64,000 nucleotides of DNA from Cunninghamia lanceolata (taxonomy: Eukaryota; Streptophyta; Pinopsida; Cupressales; Cupressaceae). Below the pieces are notes generated by a model that saw nothing but the letters and a program-made list of their open reading frames with translations, did no database searches and was not told the DNA's origin. Location of the stretch: the NCBI GenBank assembly GCA_027924645.1, contig BSBN01001687.1, forward strand, positions 558,001 through 622,000, written 5' to 3'. The position numbers and the translations under genes were made by a program. Shown here one piece after another: positions 1-10,858 of this stretch. Numbering within the stretch: position 1 is the stretch's first letter; every line of letters begins with the position of its first letter.

Positions 1-179
1 CACCTAAATGGTATTTGGTAATTTTCATTTCCTCCCAGGAAGCTTTAAGCATAAGCTTTTGATTGTTTGGTTTATTTTAGGGATGTCTTTAATCAATTGT
101 AACAAAGGAACTTCTATGTTTATCTTTCTAAGTTTCTTAATCAAATGAGAGTCATCCTGAGTAGTCTAGAGCTCTATGG

Positions 180-1780
180 ATCTTTCCAGGGTAGCCCACC
201 TTAATCATTCTAGAAATGAAATAGGAATATCTTTGGGGATCTCCTTAGGATTCTTTGCCTTTGTTTCCTTACTTTGGGTTTTCTTTTCTTTTCCAATGTT
301 AGAAATAGTCTCATCTTCTTCAGGGACTTTCTCAGAAGGAGATTTTACATGAGAACGTAGTTGAATATGATTGATTTCTACCACATTCAAGGTTGTTATA
401 CTAGGATCAAAATTATAAACTTGTTTATGAGGCTGATTATTCTTGGGGTTTGGCATGGGCTGAGTAGGCAATTGAGTTTGATTCACCTGATTGTTCTAAT
501 TTTGGGTCGCAAGCTATGATGGTCTAGGAAGTAAGGCTTGTGGTTGGTTCTCGTAACGTCTTGGTCCTTGGTTATATTGGGGTATCCAGGGCTATTGATT
601 TTGATTTTGATTTTTCCACTGAAGGGTGACCTAAGACTGGTTCACCCACTCTAGTTGGGGCCATGTTGGCCACCGCTGAGGTAGCATTTGCATTTGTGGA
701 AGTGGGCCTCCCCACGGTCCACTCCATTGATGTGTTCCCTAATTAGAAGGGTCTCTTCGACCATATTGTCCCACAAACTAGTTAAACCTATAATTTGATT
801 ATTTCTGGCCTATAAAATTTAGCTCCTCTTCTATTGGTGGTGCCTTTTTCATCTAATTTATGATTTTAGGGAGTAATTTGCATTCATTTGTGGGGTGAAT
901 TTACTCATGGATCCCACACAACTTCATGCGATTCAATGGACACTCCTTGAGTGGATGCTTTTCTCTACAATGAGGGCAATAGATGGTCAAAGGTTCAATA
1001 TTCTTTTTCCTTGAATACCATCAAGAGTGGTGTTTAAATGGAGTAGGATGTTAGTTTTTAGATTGGTGAGTTCTTCCATAACTTTAGTGACATCATTTCC
1101 ACCACTTTTCCCTTTCTTTTGTGCTCTATTACTTGCTCACATTCAGGAGTAATTTCTGTTGAATTCCACAATTTCTATGAAACTTGGTCTGTTAATGTCT
1201 CCCTTCCCCATACGATTTAAGGCTTCTTTTATTTCATCATCAATTGCTCTTAAGAAAATGGTTTTTCTAAGTTCTTCATCCAAATTGCTGCCACATCTTC
1301 TATGGACAAATAAAAATCGATCCACACAATCTTCCAAATTTTTGTCCTCCATCTACTTCATTTGGAAGAGTTCATATTTTCTGTCTCTAACTCTACAATA
1401 GTCTTGGTATTTATCAAGGAAGACAGACTCCATTTGTTCCCAAGAAGTTACAGAGTTTATTGTCAAGCCCATGAACCATCGTAAGGTTGATTCCTTAAGA
1501 GTAGAAGGAAAGAGATTCAACTTTTGATTATTTGTTCCATAATCATAAGTCTAGAAAAGAACCTTAAATTTGAATAAAATTGATTGGTGTCCTCTAAGGC
1601 TTTCCCTCTAAAAGTTGGCAAGAATGCAGGGATATATTCTTCATTGGTGGTTCATTCCTTTTAGGAGTTATGGTGATTGAATAGGAAAATGTTCTATTAA
1701 CTGGTTCATCTCCATCTAAAATATTATCTCCCATCGTGACAATAGGTTCAGGAACAATGGGGGACTCTGGTGACAAGGGA
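180..1780 (-). pseudogene. E1 gag (Gypsy capsid-type), decayed
   Basis: The best conserved piece is 1143-1352, with retrotransposon gag features: an acidic YxxRF-like start (DCVDRFLFVHRRC) followed by LRKTIFLRAIDDEIKEAL. Upstream, 1356-1590 encodes FYSNLRF-like and W-rich blocks of the same domain in shifted frames. Downstream, around 880-1000, is a Cys/His-rich knuckle-like stretch with CPLN and HPTNEC motifs, and 205-860 encodes a Gln/Asn/Pro/Trp-rich linker typical of plant Gypsy gag. Several stops and frameshifts interrupt it. The role in an intact element would be assembling the RNA-containing particle. The assignment rests on domain style, not on a search. Confidence 0.6.
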
Positions 1781-1967
1781 GATCCTTGATCAATTGACTA
1801 ATTCAGAGGTTCTTCCAGATTGGATTCCAATGGTGTACTAACTAAAGTTTTCTTTATGAACTAACCTAATTAAAGGCATCCCTATGCCTACTCATAAACT
1901 GGTGGATTTAGAATATGCTTGGTTTAAAACCTTACCAACACTTTAACCTACAAAAGTTTGTAGATTT

Positions 1968-1985
1968 TCCCTGACAATGACGCCA
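1968..1985 (-). promoter_or_regulatory. E1 primer binding site (tRNA-Asp-like, degenerate)
   Basis: The minus strand reads TGGCGTCATTGTCAGGGA four bases after the LTR end. It resembles the TGGCGCCGTTGCCGGGGA site of many plant Gypsy elements, differing mostly by transitions. Confidence 0.6.
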
Positions 1986-1989
1986 AAAA

Positions 1990-3460
1990 TGATGAGGTTC
2001 GTCATAGTTCTTTCAATTCACCATCATTTAATTTTATCAATTTGCAAGTGTCTGAAGCGATTTGTGGTAAGGATCACTTGTGTGGGGGTTGGAGTGTGGA
2101 TCTGAATCCTATTGGAATAGAAAAAAACAATGCTAGCTACTAAAAGAAACTCACATCCTAAAATTCAAACTAATCTATTTGCTAGAAAGAAACACACATG
2201 CTAAAATTCAAACTAATATATTTGTTGGAAAGAAACACACATGTTGAAATTCAAACTAATTTATTTGCTAGAAAGAAACACACGTGCTGGAATTGAAAAT
2301 GTCAAAGCTATTTTGCAAGAAGGAAACTACATTAATTGTCAAAGCATTGGAAATTATCTTATCACACAACAAAAATGAAATACTAAGGTAAACAACAAAA
2401 TAAACTAGTGTTGTTTCACAAGGTATAATATTGAATGCCAGAACTTCTTTTCGATATTTTTCTAAATTAAGAGACAACTTGTAAGTATTAAACACTTAGA
2501 ACATGCACACAAAAGAAGAACACATCAACTAGTTCTAATACACAGAAAGATGTACCGAGAGATCTCCTTCGTTGGGGAAGTAGGCCCTACTTTTCCAATA
2601 AGAAGGTTCCTCTTGTGCTAAATCAACTTCAACATAAATTCCTCTTTATTTTCATTGAATCTAAACCCAAATGGACATGGATACATGCTGAAAGAAGAAG
2701 ATTTGCCTTCTTAATGAAAAACAATAATTCTTAACTAAAAATTGGGACTAACTCTGAGAATCTACTAGGCTTCTACTTATACAATCAAGCCTTTATTTTA
2801 TGAAATAACTACACTAGTCTTAGCTATAGTGAAACTTGGACTTAACTAGTCACTTATTCAATTCTTCAGAAGTTCCTTTGATTTTGAAACTTTAGATCAG
2901 ATTATGAACCAAGCATGATTGACAGTAGTCAGACAAGTTTTGGATGGTGCAGGCATGAATTGGGAGTCACTTTTAGTTATTGCAAACCAAAATGACTTTG
3001 AAATGGAGCTCTAGATTTGTCAAGGAGTTATATCATTGAATATACAGCTAGAATTGTTCATGAGTCTTCATCATTGGATTTCAAAGTGAGCCTTGGTTTT
3101 GCTTCAATAATCATCGACTCAAAGGGGATGTTGATTCTTTTACAATGTTGTAGGAATTTGGAGCTTTCCAGAGTTTGGGTTCTTTATGAGGAAGGCAACT
3201 CCAGAGAGGTCCAAAGGCTTTTGGAAATCTCCTTGATGTATTCCTCATGCAACCAACATACAACTTAGACAAGAACTCAATATAACATGAATTTGAAAGA
3301 AGAATTCATAGTAATTTGTCAAAATATTTTATCTAAAGAAATAAGGACTAAGCATATATATCCATTAATTCAAAAGATAATTATAATCATAATAATGTTA
3401 TATATATGTCATAGCACAATATCAAATTTTTTGGAACTTAGATATGTGTAGAAATTAACA
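1990..3460 (-). repeat. E1 5' LTR (putative bounds)
   Basis: On the plus strand the block starts TGATGAGG next to the primer site and ends ...ATTAACA at 3460, giving the usual TG...CA ends. It contains a 43-bp tandem repeat near its left end. The left bound is well supported by the primer site. The right bound is a guess, because no second LTR lies in the window for comparison. Confidence 0.45.
2139..2297. repeat. 43-bp tandem repeat, about 3.6 copies
   Basis: The block ATTCAAACTAAT starts at 2163, 2206 and 2249, an exact 43-bp spacing. A partial unit flanks each side. The AGAAAGAAACACACATG core recurs in each unit with few changes. It lies inside the putative E1 LTR. Confidence 0.85.
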
Positions 3461-3465
3461 TAGCC

Positions 3466-3740
3466 ATAGATTTGCCTCATCAAGGAGCATAGACATTCAC
3501 CAAAATCCATTTCTCATTAGACTTCTTACTAGAAAAATAAATAGTAAGAAAGTTCTTGTTAGTTTCAACTAAATTCCCCTCTGAAGTAGGTTGATTCCAC
3601 AAAGTAACTATTCCTCTAGAAGCACCTTGAGATGGACTAACATAATACCTAGCTCCAGGCCATATAGAATTCACAACAAATGAAAAAGTAGCCTCAGTCA
3701 TTTTAGTCTCTTCGATCATCATAATATCAACCTTGTTATC
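3466..3740 (-). pseudogene. E2: LINE ORF2 endonuclease fragment
   Basis: An 80-codon frame at 3480-3722, extended upstream by VDIMMIEETKM, matches the N-terminal part of a LINE apurinic-type endonuclease. Visible features are the metal-binding ETK near the start, GIVTLW in the middle and the conserved ILVNVYAP strand at the end. A stop follows directly after NVYAP. Only part of the endonuclease survives; no reverse transcriptase is present. In the family this enzyme nicks target DNA to prime reverse transcription. It lies between E1 and E3 and is a truncated insertion or rearrangement remnant. Confidence 0.7.
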
Positions 3741-4530
3741 TCATCACTAGAAATCTTGGCCAAAATAAACAAATCAATATTTTCATCATCAGAGGATTTA
3801 TCATTAGAGGAATTATCATAAGGCTTCATCTTATTTCTAAATTCCTTCTTTACAAGGCCCCATTTCCCGTAGTTCCAACATTTAACTCTATTCTTACTAG
3901 GGTTTTTAGACCATCCTTTTGACTTAGACCTTTCCTTATCCCCCTTTTTCTTACCACCTTTTTCCTTGGGCCTGCCTCGTACATGTAATACATCCTTGGA
4001 ATCCTAATCCCTAGATATCCACCTCATTTCCTCACTAAGAAAAGTGGCAATAAGGTAATCCATTTTGGGATTTATAGTAGAACCACTCAATTCAATGATT
4101 AGATTCTCTAGAGATTTAGGTAAAGAGAAAAGCAACAATATACACTTGTCCTCCTCTTCTAGCTTAATATCAGTACTACCTAGCTAACTCAAAATGAGAT
4201 TAAAATCATTTAAAATTTTGGCTATAAAGTCTCCTTCCTTTATATTTACTCTTTGTTTGATAGATCTCACCAAGTATCTTCCACAAACTAAAATTAGTAG
4301 CCTCCTCTAACACATTCCTGAGATTAGAATCTACAAAGCATAATTGAATGGTTCCTCGTGTCTTTTTATCCATTTTTTCTAATCTTCATCTAAAAAATCT
4401 ATGAGGTTGAACTTCATTGTCATAGGTCTCTATTGATTACTCTTCCAAGAGATCCTCCATTTTTAGTTTCTATGTCTTTAATCTAAATCCATTGAGATTA
4501 TCAATCTTTAATCATGATGTATTTCCCATG
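3741..4530 (-). pseudogene. E3 gag (Copia), decayed
   Basis: The minus-strand reading starts with an LNG-type Copia gag motif near 4490, continues through KMEDLLEE and a CFVDSNLRNVLEEAT-like block (about 4270-4350), then EEDKCILLLFSLPKSLENL (about 4100-4170), typical of the Tnt1-like gag (UBN2 family). A knuckle-like KCWNYGKWGLVKKEF lies near 3840-3890; it has Cys-to-Tyr and His-to-Leu changes, so zinc binding is probably lost. Several stops and frame changes are present. The reading breaks off at about 3741 against the LINE fragment. Confidence 0.65.
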
Positions 4531-4640
4531 GCTTCTCTAACCACACTTGAATCTACAAAACATTAAAATAATACTCCCACTACAACCACAAGGAAACCAA
4601 AACACTTTGAGAAAGGTGTCCCTTTCTAAATCAAGTTGTA

Positions 4641-4652
4641 GATCTGATACCA
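4641..4652 (-). promoter_or_regulatory. E3 primer binding site (tRNA-iMet)
   Basis: The minus strand reads TGGTATCAGATC, complementary to the 3' end of initiator tRNA-Met apart from one base (canonical TGGTATCAGAGC). It lies between the LTR and gag. Confidence 0.75.
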
Positions 4653-4658
4653 GATATT

Positions 4659-5386
4659 TGAATAAAAGGGTAAATGACACAATGAAAATGTTATCATAGT
4701 AGAGATTAATTTGATAAAACATATGATTAAGTTAATAAATTAATGAACCAATGATCTAAGAAAACATAACAAATTCAAACCATTGCACTATATTTATGTG
4801 GAGAAATCCTTGTAGGGAAAACTTCCACCACCAAAGAGACCCAATCTTGTATTAATATCAAAACAATATAAACCAATACAATCATGTATCCCTCTAATAG
4901 TAAACCATTAGCATAATAGTACTTGCAAAAGAACCCTACAATCCACCATCTCATGCCTCCAATTTATAAAAATGTTAGAAACAAGAGACCATCAGGTGCT
5001 ATCCAAAACAATGAGTCAAAATCATGAGCCATGACAAAAATCCAATGCCCCATTGGTCATGGTCAAACATCTAAAAATAGTACATAACTCATCTTACAAC
5101 TCTTACACATCTTACACCCTTCTTATGTGTTATAGATGTCATAGATTCTGTCATAATAGTCTAATTGGACAAGATCTCAATTCTAGGCACTCCATAAGGG
5201 CAATCAATGTTTGTATCATAACCACCAAATTGGAAATATGTTCTATACCTCCCAATTTGGACCTTTCCAATGTAACCTCTCTATTCAATGCCTTCCTACA
5301 CAATATCCCAAGTATTCTAGTGAATTTATAATAAATAAATAATGTTGCCACCCACAAATAGGCATTCCATTTAGCACTCTCTAACA
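4659..5386 (-). repeat. E3 5' LTR
   Basis: Read on the minus strand it begins TGTTAGAGAGTGC at 5386 and ends near the primer site. It includes a GTGGAGAAATCC...GGGAAAAC block (about 4799-4830) like the core of the other Copia LTRs here. The 3' edge next to the primer site is uncertain by a few bases. Confidence 0.55.
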
Positions 5387-5850
5387 TGTTTGGAAATCAT
5401 ACATTATTTACTTAATACATAGTTATATACAACTAATCAAGACTTAGGATCAAGCAAGGCTAATGAAATCCTTTATCCTAAAAATTTTCATGTTTCCTAA
5501 GAGATTCTATCATTACAAAGAGAGAATAGAAAGCTTCAAGATGAGAAAAAAATTTTGAGGGACATCATGAGGACATGGGTTATCCCTAGTCATCATACGC
5601 ACTCTCGGTCCTAGACTTGATCCTAGACTCCCATACTCTAGTCCCTCAAACATAGGTAAATGAGACATACATCATCAAAGGGAGGAGATATATTTGAGAT
5701 TGTAAAGAGTGGCCATTGACAAAGGAGCAAGAGCTCAAGGCATCCAATGACTCATGGATGATCTAGATTTTGCATGATTAATAGATCATGTTATTTAGTT
5801 TTATCAAAAAGTTTTAATTGGCAAACACATATTGTATTATTTTTGATATC
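5387..5850. other. Unassigned intergenic/retroelement-derived stretch
   Basis: There is no convincing coding frame. Its position before a purine tract suggests the untranslated 3' part of a plus-strand Gypsy element, but no domain is visible. Confidence 0.3.
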
Positions 5851-7107
5851 TCAAGTATGGGGGAGACTTTTGTACTTAGACATTAATTTGATATATATAG
5901 ATATTTAGATCATTTCATTTTTACTCATATGTTTATCTTTGATAGACTCAATGTATGTTACTTTCTATTTGAGCACATGAATAATTTAGATTTAGCATCA
6001 TTATTGTGCATGTGTTTTTGGCTTGTCACTTTTATGATGTATGTATATGTTGGTGCACATATAACAAACTTCACATGTTTAACAATACTACAAATGTAAA
6101 CTTTTACCTTGTGATAAGTTATTTATTTGATAACACAAATATATATGATTTGGAAACAATGTGCCATGCTCTTTTCTAATTTTTCCCTAGAGGAACTGTA
6201 CGTTAACTAAGGCATTACCTATATACGGTCAAAATTCAAAGATGTAGGATTTCAAGGATAATAAGTGGGAATGGGGAAGTTTGAAAAAAGTAAAAATGAA
6301 ATAAGGTCAAAATGGGAAAACAATTGTTCCTAATCCATACTGACTATATACTTATAGCAAGTAACATCAAGTAACCTCAACTTTATAAGCATTTCTAGGA
6401 CTTAGATCATAGATGGCCAACAAGTCAATTCCAAAGTAAAGGATTATGTCCTTGACAAAGGATGGCCTTTAAAAGTGAAGAAAGACTTGTTCCTTGCACA
6501 CACGCCCCATTTTGACAAATGGAGACCCCCTCTTTCTCTTTGGCTTGGAGTCTCAACCTTTGTTACTTATGATGATGAGAAGGTGAATTTGTGCTTATAA
6601 TGCAGGATTTGTTCCATATTTGAGTATTTTGCATGATTGGAGTGATTTGATGTCTTTCATGATTGATTTGGAAGTGTCTCGAGTGGTCTTGTGCTTAAGA
6701 AATAGCTATTTGTTGCCTTCTACACTGAAATTGGGTGTTACTGCATTTTGCTCCAAAATCCCATGTCACTAGATATTGCCCTTGAAATTGCTTCTGCAAA
6801 ATGTTTCATGTTAAAATTCCTAGTTTCTAGGTCTTAGAATTGCAAAATCATGCCTAATTCCACAAGATTTCACTAAGGGGTTCACATACTTTCATTTTAT
6901 CGCATGGTCCTGAAGCCCTAATTTGGCTAAATCTGAACCCTGAGAATCCTAAAAAATGGCTAAGTCTGAAATCTGGTGGAACCTTAAAATTCTAGAATCT
7001 GCATATGAAATCCTATGGATCTAGAACCTATCTCAAACATCCTGAAAGTATATTTAAACTTATACTTAAATATATTTTTAAATATACTTTCACCTTGGCC
7101 AAATCAA

Positions 7108-7590
7108 AATCTAGCGCTAAAAATGACCCCAATTGCACTTTGCAGTAAAACTTCCTCCTATCGACCTTAGCATTAAAATCCTTCCCCACTGACTAGCACT
7201 AAAAAATGTGCTCACTGCACATGTGCAACAACACCAAAAACCCACGCAATCCACTTGAGCCAAAAAGTCACACATCACATGCTTAGTGCTAAAATGTTTA
7301 CCCTTTGATTTGCACTAAAATGGACCCTTACCAACTTTGTGTAGTAGAAGCCAAAACCCACACTGGTTGGAATGAGCTGAAATCCCCACCAGAAGATTTA
7401 GCGCTAAAAATTAAGGGTACCGACTTGTACGAAAAATGCAATGCACTACCTTTTGTCGACAGACCCCAAAACCAGCGCAAAGTCAGTCAGACCCAAAAGT
7501 TGTCCCAAAACCAGACGTCTCTGACTTTGCACTAAAATCACTTCTGACTAGCTTTTAGTCAGTGACCTCAAAAATTAGTGCTAAAGTTAG
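7108..7590 (+). repeat. Iterated TAGYRCTAAAA-like motif, about nine copies
   Basis: Variants such as TAGCGCTAAAA, TAGTGCTAAAA, TAGCACTAAAA and TTGCACTAAAA recur near 7112, 7168, 7193, 7281, 7309, 7397, 7526 and 7575 with irregular spacing. The text between them is not repeated, so this is an interspersed motif rather than a simple tandem array. Confidence 0.6.
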
Positions 7591-7874
7591 TGACCCCCAA
7601 AATCAACGCTTTTTAGTTTTTTGGCCTAAAAATTGAGTTTTTCAAGGTGCAAATTGAATTTTCTTTATTGATTTGGATTGTACAACTAGCTGTCACATCA
7701 TGATGAACATTTTTATCAAGTTTGTGTTGATTTTGGCCTTGTTTTACGATAATTAAATGCCACTGCACATGAAACGTCTGTGACCCCCAAAAATCCTGCT
7801 TTTTACAGAAAAGGTTAGAAAAACATGAAATAAATGCCTCCAAATGGATTCTAATGACCACAAAAACTTCCTAA

Positions 7875-8009
7875 ATCAATATATAGGTCAAATGGGTACT
7901 TGAAAATGGTAAAAAATGTAGAAAATCATGCAAAAATCACTAGATTTATGAGGTTGTTCATAAGAAGATGGCATTGACATTGAATCAATATATAGGTCAA
8001 ATGGGTACT
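7875..8009. repeat. 26-bp direct repeat, 109 bp apart
   Basis: ATCAATATATAGGTCAAATG followed by GGTACT occurs at 7875-7900 and again at 7984-8009. Confidence 0.8.
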
Positions 8010-8743
8010 AATCCATGGTTGCAAATGGGCATGTTTTGGTTCAAAATGATGGGAAATGACTTTTTATGATGAAATTGATGCTTGGCCTTATTAATTACAG
8101 GTCTAAGAGCACAAAGGAGTTTGTTGGGGCTAACTGGAGTCATCTTGGAAGGATGAACACACAAAGGTACCTTGCTGACCCAGGAATGCAGAATCAACAT
8201 TCTATTAACCAAATTGCTGCTGCACATGCAAAAGGAAGTCAGTATGATGTCCAAGATGATGGAGATGAGCTACAGGAGTTAAAGACATAAAAGATCAAGT
8301 GTACTTCATTGTTGTTCTTACAGATCCAGTCCAATGTCCAAGACATGTACATAGCTGGTCCAGCAATCCAGGCATCAAGAATCATTCCATCAAGCACTTA
8401 GTTGGATATACCTTGACTAAAATGTGCCACATACCCTTCTTGATCTAGTCAGCACTTGGAATCTCGTGAATCCACATCAGCTCAAGTTTTCAAGTGTCAT
8501 GTGACTCCATTTTGGCTTTACTAGGCCTTAAAATTTGACTTTTCATCATGTACAACCAAATGGGTATCCATTTTGTCCAGATTCAATGTATTTGCAAGCC
8601 ATTTTTTGTCTTTTTTTTAAAGGACAAAAACAAATCTAAAAATACAACAAACTGATGTATCTCATTAAATCCCATGTAATCTAGACCCTTGGTGTTGAGT
8701 TAATCTCCACCATCCATTGAAAAACTCAATATGGTGCCTTGTC

Positions 8744-8833
8744 TATAAAAGGGCCATCATTCTCTCATTGTAACAAGTAAGATTTGATACTGAATTGCTG
8801 AGACTTTGCCAAATTGTGATCAATACAAATAAA
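8744..8833 (+). promoter_or_regulatory. TATA box and AATAAA signal, LTR-promoter-like
   Basis: TATAAAAGGG at 8744 is followed 84 bases later by AATAAA at 8828. This close spacing of promoter and polyadenylation signal is usual in LTRs rather than in host genes. No experimental start is known. Confidence 0.4.
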
Positions 8834-9430
8834 GTTTTGCAGGTTGCTAGGAATTTGTGTTCTTGTGTTATCCTCTTTGGTTTTCACGGTTCATATCAAT
8901 TTGAATTTAATTAGTTGTGTTTTTGCAATGATGGGTAAATGTTAAGATATCTGATGAATGCTTTGGTCCATACTATTAGTGCTTGTTGAAAGTAAGTTGT
9001 TGTGTATAGTTAGCCTGGGCCTTGCCATTGAATGCAATTTGGTTGCATTCCACTAATTAAGTTGAGCCATTGTCTGGGTGCTTAATGAGTGAATGCAATT
9101 TGAAAATCATAAGGATCCTTTGAAGATTGCATCATTTCTTGCAACATTGTGGGTTTCCCATCTTGGTGAAACAAGGAATGGTTTATTAAAAGTATTTGTC
9201 TATCTGCAACATTTTACCTCATTGTGACTCTCACTTAGGATCTCTTATCCCTTCTCTCTCTCACTTTCTTTTTGCATTTTCTTTATATTAAATTTGTCAA
9301 ATTTAGGGTTTGATCAACATTACATTGATCATTTGCTGAAATTTTAGACTTCATAGTTTGAACCACCTAGGGTTTCTGCATAGACTTTGTTGTCATATTT
9401 CATAAACCCTACATTTCATGTAAGACCCCT

Positions 9431-9972
9431 TGTTGGCACATCTTGTACATCCCACTGAGATATTCCATGCAAGATAAGACCTAGCTGTATTATCCTTGGG
9501 GCAGTCCTATCTTGGATAGGATACCTTTTTCAAGAGAGGTGTGATACCAACAATCATACCTGTGTTGTTGTGTGCTAAAACCACCATCAACAAGACTCTT
9601 GGTTGTTTCATATATATCTTGTGAGTGTTTGCACTTTTCCTTAATACTCCTTTTATTTGTTTTTCTCTTCTCTTTTTTCAATTTTGTTCTGTGCATTAGT
9701 AATTTTAGACTAGGGATCCCCAATCTAATCCCATGCTACTAGTAGGAAGTGTGGGCTCATCACCAAATGCTAGGCCAATCAAGAAAGGGGATAAATTCAA
9801 CCAAATGGGTACCTACCTACTTCCAAGACTTCCCTCTTCATTGAGGATAATTAGGAACACCTATATGTTAGCCTCTAGCTAATATTGTGGGCTTAGCTAC
9901 CTAATAGGAGACATTAGAAAATAATATTGGCTAAGACTAGGATCAATTTGATTCTCAAACTTTTCTCATGAC
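9431..9972. other. Unassigned flank left of E5
   Basis: No domain or frame is supported. Since E5 inserted into E8, this stretch should be the 3' continuation of E8 or of DNA adjoining it; I see no clear LTR boundary. Confidence 0.25.
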
Positions 9973-10858
9973 CTAGCTATTGAACACACCAGGATACTGA
10001 GAGGAGGGGGAATCAGTATCTTATTAAACTTCAAGTCCTCCGAAGCAGATTAAAACATAAGCAATACAACATCAACAAAACATGAAAGATTAACACAATA
10101 CACATCAACACATAACACCAGATATAAGTGGAAAACCTAAGAAGGGAAAAACCACGGTGAGGATTAACTCACAATAAATGAAGCTTAAAATAACAACTTT
10201 GTTTTAAGGCTATAACCCAAGGAAGCTACTACTCCCTAAAAACTTTGATTTAGGGTCACTCCCAAGGAAGCTACTACTCCTTAAAGATTTTGTTTTAGGG
10301 TCACTCCCAAGGAAGCTACTACTCCCTGAATTGAGAACAAACTCACAAAAGATTATAGTATGACAATCCTTCTACTATTTGAAAACTAATGTTGAAACTC
10401 ACACTTTTGATGATTACAAATTTGCCCCTTAATACTTCCTTTTGATGACCAGATTAGTTAGGCACACTCTATACTTGATCAGTGTCACATAAATGTCTTC
10501 AAGATGAATTAGGAAAGCATCTACAACTTCTGCTCTTTCTCCTTCAGTCGTACATCACAATGCATTCATTTTGCTCTGTATCTTGCTTGCGAGCCTTATC
10601 AATCACTTTGTAATCACACTTCACCTAAATTTGATTTACAATTTTTACATGATATTACATTGATTACATTGCTTATCGGCCAGAGACACATGTAAAATAC
10701 ATTTACAAGTCAGCCAAACAACACATAACATGAAACGTGTAGAGAACAAGTCCTAGACAAGACTACACACTACACTAGTAGAAGACCCATGCCTTGTGGA
10801 CATCAACACTTGCTTAACTAGGTCCAAAAAAATATTCATAGCATAAAACACCAAGCAA

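Larger units (their letters stand above)
1..3460 (-). mobile_element. E1: Ty3/Gypsy LTR retrotransposon, 5' part, cut by window edge
   Basis: Reading leftwards on the minus strand, this stretch holds a 5' LTR (1990-3460), a primer-binding-site-like sequence (1968-1985) and a decayed gag (about 180-1780). Protease and pol would lie beyond base 1. The order LTR, primer site, gag fixes the orientation. The primer site resembles the tRNA-Asp type common in plant Athila/Tat Gypsy elements. The right LTR end is inferred only from a TG...CA boundary, so it is less certain. The element abuts a LINE scrap and may have inserted into it. Confidence 0.6.
3741..5386 (-). mobile_element. E3: Ty1/Copia (Tnt1-like) 5' fragment
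   Basis: On the minus strand it has an LTR (4659-5386), an initiator-Met primer site (4641-4652) and a gag (3741-4530). The element stops abruptly where the LINE scrap begins; protease, integrase, RT and the 3' LTR are missing. Confidence 0.7.
5850..9430 (+). mobile_element. E4: long LTR-like region of a plus-strand element (putative)
   Basis: A purine tract AAGTATGGGGGAGA at 5853-5866 precedes a TG start (TGTACTTAGAC, 5871), as at the 3' LTR of Gypsy elements. Far downstream are a TATA box (8744-8750) and AATAAA (8828-8833), spaced as in an LTR promoter/terminator. The interval carries an iterated TAGYRCTAAAA motif and a 26-bp direct repeat. No primer site or second copy was found, so the right end and the LTR identity are inference. 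A short frame at 8066-8290 shows no known domain. Confidence 0.35.

Noticed and set aside
2139..2297. CRISPR-like spacing of 43-bp repeats
   Set aside because: The repeat runs head to tail without unique spacers and lies in a plant retroelement.
8066..8290. 74-codon plus frame as a possible host gene
   Set aside because: No domain, no flanking exons or splice pattern I can support, and it lies inside an LTR-like region.
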